Source: Termitomyces sp. T153 (taxonomy: Eukaryota; Basidiomycota; Agaricomycetes; Agaricales; Lyophyllaceae). From it: 64,000 bases of DNA. Positions 58,571 through 64,000 of the stretch are shown in pieces. Every line of letters starts with the position of its first letter. The first letter of the stretch is position 1. Under the pieces are notes generated by a model. That model was not told where the DNA came from. It searched no databases and saw only the letters and a list, made by a program, of their open reading frames with translations. The position numbers were made by a program, and so were the translations under genes. The stretch is taken from positions 124,001 to 188,000 of the forward strand of contig JACKQL020000001.1 in the NCBI GenBank assembly GCA_018296165.2. The letters are read 5' to 3'.

Positions 58571-59228
58571 TGCTCCCTCTTCCATGACTCACATGTGTTA
58601 GTGATTGACAATACACTACTTTCTGTGTTCCCTTTCTCTCTTAGTCTCATAGTAAGCAACAGGACAAAATGTAAGTCCACAGAAAGAGGCATGAGAGAAA
58701 TGCAAAACAGGTTTTGGACAACATGTCACAATCACATGCCCTTAAACTGCTTGAACTAGTACCTCTCCACTTTCTTCAAGGGATATGTCTTAACTCTAGC
58801 TCTCCATTCTGTTTATATCTTCCCACATAATCTTAATGCCCTCCGAGGAATCATATTTGCTATTCTCTATCAGATATGGAGTGCCAAGGTTAGAGTTCTA
58901 ACAAAAAAGTATGAACATACAAATGAATGTATCCATGGGTGTATATATGACAGCCATGTTGCAGAGTTGATGATCTGAAAATTGACACTCTGGCCTTTAG
59001 CATCAAAGTTTCTTCCTCTTCTCTCCAAAATTAGAGCTTCCTGGGGTCTCAGCGCGACGGATTGACTGCTCACGTGAGGTGAATGTGATTTCAAGTTTGA
59101 TCATGACAAAGGTCGGCGACGGCCTGTATTTATCTTTGTTAGGAATCAGAGCTATCGGCAAGTTATGGCAAGGTCCTTTCAATGATAAAACATTCTAACT
59201 GCTCATTCTCTATTCATTGTACTACACA

Positions 59229-60693
59229 ATGCAGGGGCACGAAGACCTCGAACCCACAGTACACATACGTGAACTCAAGAAAGATAGAGTCAACTTTATA
59301 CTGAAAAATGTCGATCTCGCGTGGGCTCAACCTCACTTTAATTTTACACATTTCTTGTGTTGAGGCGGACCATTGTTTTATAGCTTCGCGAATTCTCTAC
59401 GCAGAGTTATGATGGCAGACATACCTACTGTTGGTACGGAATCTATCGCGCTTGCTTACTCTCTCTGAACAGGAAACCAGCAATTGACATGGTTGAAATC
59501 GAAATCAATACAACAGTTTTGCCCGATGAATTCATTGCGCACCGCTTAGGAATGGTGCCTCTAATCAGCACAAATTGTGACGAAGCAATACGGAATACGA
59601 GGGCAAGCTATCCAGTCTCACATGCTTCATTCTAATTGTATAACTTCGCTTTGCGCAGGATTGCACATGTCTTGCCGGTTGCGATTCATGTTCTCTCATG
59701 CTACACCTGAATGTTCAATGCAATGATGATTCCACCATGGATGTGACGAGCCATTATTTGGATCTTGTTCCCGCAGGGACTCGTGAGACCTGGGCGGAGT
59801 ATTCGGAACCTGGAGAAGAGATCGCAAAACGCAGCGAGAATTTTGGGAGGCCTGTCGGGAAGGGTAAATTTGTCTTTATTTTCCAGAATGAATGCCACGC
59901 CGCTCAAACTTTGTTCTGAAGATGATGATTCCCCTCCCATTTTGATCTGCAAAATACGCAAAGGTCAACAATTAAAGTTGAAATGTGTGGCGAAAAAGGT
60001 ATGTCGTAACGTAAAACTTCATACGTACTCTTCAGCGTCATAATTTAGGGTATTGCCAAGGAACATGCTAAATGGTCACCATGTTCTGCCGTTGCTTTCG
60101 AGTACGACCCTTATAATAAACTGCGGCATACTACACATTGGTTCGAACAAGATGAAAGAGCAGAATGGCCACTGAGCACAAATGCTCAAGAAGAGGAAGC
60201 ACCGCGCGATAACGAACATTTCGATTTCAATGCACAACCACGACGATTTTATTTTGAGGTAGAGACAGATGGTAGCTTGGGCCCTCAAGAGGTTGTCATG
60301 AAGGTCTGATCAATACTCATCCAACGTCTATATGCATGCTGTTCATCTCTGCTTTTGTAGGGCTTGTCGGAGCTGCAAACTAAACTAGCCAACTTAATTC
60401 TTGGTCTAAAATCTCACCCCGAGTTGGATATGCTCGCAGGAGTGGATTCACAAGCTAACGGACAAGCTGCTACCGATGGATGGGGTGCAAGTGCCACCGG
60501 TGGAGGATGGGGAGCTGGAAGTGGTGGTGGCTGGGGTGGGGTCACAAGTCCATCCCACGCAAATGCACCTACCAATGCTTGGTCCTCGAGCAGCCCTGCC
60601 ACAAGTGGGGGTGCGACAAGCACATGGGGTGGAGGTGCTACTAGCGCTGGATGGGGCAGTCCCGAACAACAAGCTAATGGATGGAATGTATAG
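59229..60693 (+). CDS. RPB3: RNA polymerase II subunit 3
   Basis: Seven exons (59,229-59,320; 59,384-59,433; 59,481-59,602; 59,659-59,863; 59,922-59,998; 60,049-60,303; 60,361-60,693) give 377 aa. Rpb3 forms with Rpb11 the alpha-like dimer that seeds polymerase II assembly in the nucleus. Visible: [34 protein letters not shown] (alpha-family motif), [10 protein letters not shown], the zinc site [10 protein letters not shown] (CxCxxxCxxC), and [20 protein letters not shown]. The third intron has a GC donor (GCAAGC...GCAG). The last exon adds an unusual Gly/Ser/Trp-rich tail (about 290-377) with repeated WG/GW. The core length and motif order are normal for the family. The start ATG is followed at once by the conserved acidic/alpha N-terminus. 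Confidence 0.95.
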
Positions 60694-61323
60694 TACCAGC
60701 TCTTGCATTCACGACAGTTGCATCGACATTATTTCATAAGTTCTCTGTCAAGCTTCAAGTCATATGCATGAGCTTCATTGTGTCATATCATGCGAATAAA
60801 TCATCTTAATTCTTATGATATATCAGAATGAATGAACTCTGTTTATACCGCCGGCAAGCCACAATACAGGGCTAAGAGGCGGGGGTAAAGTAGTGACTCT
60901 ACTTCGATATATAGTATATCGTTCTCCATGCAGTGTTTGTTGTTAGAACTCAATGCTCGAAATTGTCATTTACGAGATTCAAGTCAAAACTGATCTGATA
61001 GAAGCTAAGCAACCGAATACATATATACTTCTATGATTCTTGTGTTACCCATTGGGGACATATCACGCCAAGTTTTGCGAAGCAACCTTGACAGATACTC
61101 ATCACGCACTTTGGTCTCAGATTAACAACAGTGGCCATGACCTAGAAGTAGTCTTGTACCTGGAACGAGATGGAGTCAGGTCTCATTGCAAGAGTTCAAA
61201 ACCCGGCGTGAACGATGGCAACAGTATACGCAGAACCTCGAGGTAACATTTCCTTCTGTATATATATTTTATCTATCGACCAAGGCCTTTAGCCGTATGT
61301 TCCTGTTCCCATGACACTATCTG
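60694..61323. other. Convergent intergenic region
   Basis: 630 bp between the 3' ends of RPB3 and the channel gene. Plus-strand frames near 61,040-61,246 look like chance. No RNA gene recognised. Confidence 0.5.
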
Positions 61324-64000
61324 TCAATGCCTTCTTGACAATTCAATATCATCTGCCAAAGACGACGCAGCGGCCGAAAGGGGCATTGAGGGTGACAAGG
61401 ATCTTCGCCTCAGTTTACCGCTTCCAATCTCAAGCTTCATTGGGCCTGTCATGTAAAGCTGTAATGAAAAACATAAATAGATCGTTTAGTATCCGGGCAG
61501 ACAGAACACAAACCTCATCAGTTTCTCCAAAAATGTTACTGGATTCATCAACTAATGAAATATCACATCTTTACTTGCCATGAGGAACATCGATGTACTA
61601 CATACCAATCACAGCATTTTTGTCTGAGAGTTGCCAGCCACTGGACGAATTTCCTGGGAATTTCGAAACTCTTTCTGCTTCCTGGCGTTCTTGGGCCTTG
61701 ATTTCCTCGTAAGGTACCTTCGTGTACCGCGTTGGAGGGGGTGATGCGCCTGGGTTGCCAGCAGGGCCGTAAATTTCGAGCTCGGCCAATGCTGTTTTTA
61801 GGGCACATATCCATTTGTTTCTCCGAATTGCTGTGATCAGGATGAGTAGTGCACAGATCAGTTGAATTGGTTTTACCTCTTAAAGCTCCCTGTTGCCAAT
61901 TGCTTTTATATTTGATGTCAGCCGATAACGTTAGTCTTTCTTGGTCTGGGAAGTCTACATAGATAATCAGCGTTGTTTGACTGAACGGAGAACCCGTCCT
62001 AACCCTTCACGACGACATCAAAGGCAGGTTGATAATCACGTCGCTCTGCTTTGACGAAAGCAAGCATCTTGTCGCGCAGTTTTTCAAGATCTTCGAAAGT
62101 GGTGGCGTAACTCACATCAAACGCAAACGTCTCTGACATCTATGTATATGTTATATGGATGCGAGCTGAGTAGCATGTTCGGACCTTACTTGTGGGCTAC
62201 GACGAATGTTTTGAATGAACTGGAATGAGAGATGAGCAAACGACGGATATTCCGAAAAATCAATTATTACCATTGTATTCAATACTGTGTTAGGAGCTTG
62301 AACAAAAGTATTGTTTGAATCGATAAAAACGGTGCTGAGGAGGCGAATCTCTTTGACAGTATAATTCTCTTTGTTGATATAGACGCGATCGCCAACATCA
62401 AACGGATGTTTGACGAAAAGGAAAATGATGCTTGTAAGAACCTCCTGCAAGCTGCCACCAATGAGCCAGCTCAGACCTTGGAACAATTACAACATGAGAT
62501 TATAATGATGAAGTCCCTAAAAAATATAGAAACCAACCAAGAATGAGAGTGCCAGCCCCCGTGACTAGGGTAGTAAGTTGGGCTTCCTATAAAATGGATC
62601 ACGCTATCAGGAACAATTTGAAAATTCTACTGCAAGCGCAAGCGAGACATACCAACGCGACAGCAATGATGATGAGAGCGACTACAGAATAAACGCTTAT
62701 CAAAATATTATCCAAACGTCCCACAGCGCTATCGAGGTCTTGCATTGAACTCTCGAGCGACAGCTGTTCACGATGAATATCCCTAGAGTGATTATGATGA
62801 GCTATCAAGTGCTCTTCCACGAGCATGCCACCACCCCGGGGGTTACCCAAAGGGTTTCAACTCACAGACAGGCCATCTCGATTTCGTCACGAGAGATATC
62901 TCCGTTCATATCTTTGTCAAAAATCGAAAAGACGTGGCTCGCTTCCTCGGGAGATGTAAAATAAGACGCAATGTCATCTACGAGGAGATATTTTGCATCA
63001 GGTTTGGCGAAGGAGTAGAAAAGCCGGCGGGCAAGCTAAAGTGAATTTGTCAGCTCGTTCCGAAGAAATGATAAAGTACCCAACAACAGCTCTTCGAAAT
63101 GACGTACCAGTCTCGATTTATTGGCGGACTCCAGGGCAGTTTTGACCATCGCCTGAGGAGAGTTGGGTTGAAGGACAGAGCTGTGCTCCGATCGCATAAG
63201 TAAACATACCTAACGAAAGAGCAACTTTGACATTATTACCTCCCTGCGATTTCCGAAGCGACATTTCCTAACGCCGTGGTAGTTGTAGTCGCTGCCATAC
63301 GTACACCCTGCTTGAGCTTCTTGAAGAATCGTTTGATATCAACGGACCCTCGTTGTCGATCATGGAGGCTATCCGATTGTTCTTGCATATCTTTCGAATT
63401 GCGATATAAAGTCACTAGGGACTTCACAGAAAATTTTTGGTCGGCGATACGTTCTGTCATGTGTCAATTCTTAGTTGTTGTGCAATTCGATAGAACAAAC
63501 CGGCATAAGAACGTTCATGGAATTTCGCAGCAATCCATTGAATAGAAAATTTTTCGAACAGGAGGGCCGCGGAACAAAGAACGAATGCAAAGAGCAAACG
63601 CGCGGCCGTATCAGAAGCTTGAATACTCTTGGTGCTAGCTCTGTCGGTTTGTTTATTGTCGATGAGAGGGCCCCAGGAGATCCATATGGTCAAAGTCCAC
63701 GCGAAAAGTGTGATATATCTGTACGCACGTTCAAAACAACAACCAACGTCCGATTTGTCATGACCCGTTACCTGCTGAGGACCCCCATCCAGTCAATATA
63801 CCTCCTTGTTCCTACCGCCACAATACCGATAGTGAGTCTCAAGATGGATGGCATTACAAGCCTGCGGAACAGGATCATGCTATAAATATTCTGCATGCCT
63901 CGAAAGACGGAAAACTCACGAAAAGGCGAGTGATACCCACCATCCTATAGGAGTCAATCAACGAAAGCTTTTCTACACGAAGAACAAGGAAACGAACCTC
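61324..64000 (-). CDS. MscS-like mechanosensitive channel with EF-hand (5' end outside window)
   Basis: The gene runs off the right edge. The last exons are 61,606 upward, 61,551-61,514 and 61,458-61,324; the splices near 61,605 and 61,513 extend the protein past an apparent stop at 61,598. In protein order: membrane segments (about 63,960-63,560), a linker, an EF-hand with FDKDMNGDISRDEIE (about 62,890-62,940), further membrane helices (about 62,640-62,720) and the MscS core SLQEVLTSIIFLFVKHPFDV with VGDRVYIN (about 62,350-62,470), then a cytoplasmic tail ending SLADDIELSRRH. This is the Msy1/Msy2 class of fungal channels, which in fission yeast sit in ER/nuclear-envelope membranes and control calcium on hypo-osmotic shock. 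The EF-hand Asp/Asn positions look intact, so calcium sensing is plausible. Confidence 0.88.

Larger units (their letters stand above)
57283..59228. other. Repeat-block DNA up to RPB3
   Basis: CpG-poor to about 58,900 with no coding I can support; a solo-LTR fragment and a pair of palindromic direct repeats are listed separately. CG reappears near 59,050 (AGCGCGACGG), and the last 180 bp should hold the RPB3 promoter. Confidence 0.5.

Overview
The window is nuclear DNA of a basidiomycete fungus, most likely a mushroom-forming Agaricomycete; I cannot name the species. The evidence is dense genes cut by many 47-75 bp GT-AG introns, a fungal gene set (C-4 methylsterol oxidase, Tom1-type HECT ligase, an Rrn5-like factor, an EF-hand MscS channel) and Ty3/gypsy, Ty1/copia and LINE-type remnants of basidiomycete character.

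Layout. 1-20,330 is a transposon block. It holds two copies of one non-autonomous LTR retrotransposon (1-5,471, cut by the window edge; 10,421-15,997, complete with target-site duplication CCCAG) set in old AT-rich, CpG-poor debris: a 61-bp minisatellite, a LINE RNase H fragment and a decayed copia Gag. 20,683-45,970 is a unique gene block: a mitochondrial ABC1/ADCK1-like kinase, a SUB1/PC4 coactivator (-), C-4 methylsterol oxidase, a giant Tom1/HUWE1 HECT ubiquitin ligase (20 exons), dephospho-CoA kinase (-), a quinone-oxidoreductase-like MDR protein, an Rrn5-like RNA polymerase I factor (-) and an AMP-dependent acyl-CoA synthetase (-). 46,444-46,804 may be a small unrecognised gene. 47,244-58,900 is a second transposon block dominated by a decayed minus-strand Ty3/gypsy chromovirus (49,972-57,282) with a nested reverse-oriented solo LTR of the first element family (50,452-51,574, duplication ATCTG). 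59,229-64,000 holds RPB3 of RNA polymerase II and the 3' part of an EF-hand MscS-like channel running off the right edge.

Main observation. The LTR family at 1-5,471 and 10,421-15,997 has its TATA box and polypurine tract on the minus strand, so its genomic RNA reads minus, yet it carries a plus-strand, three-exon gene for a coiled-coil protein of 341 aa. An antisense gene can keep its introns through reverse transcription because the splice sites are not recognised in the genomic RNA. Both copies keep identical exon and intron lengths across 1,131 bp, while the rest of the interior differs by large indels. I see no Gag or Pol in it; the chromovirus with a nearly identical polypurine tract and LTR end is a candidate helper type.

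How the genes relate. The host genes are unlinked housekeeping functions (transcription, sterol and CoA synthesis, lipid activation, ubiquitin turnover, ion homeostasis), not a metabolic cluster. Two pairs share short divergent promoters (SUB1/ERG25, 201 bp; dephospho-CoA kinase/oxidoreductase, 121 bp). All spliced models were built by eye from GT-AG signals and reading-frame continuity.
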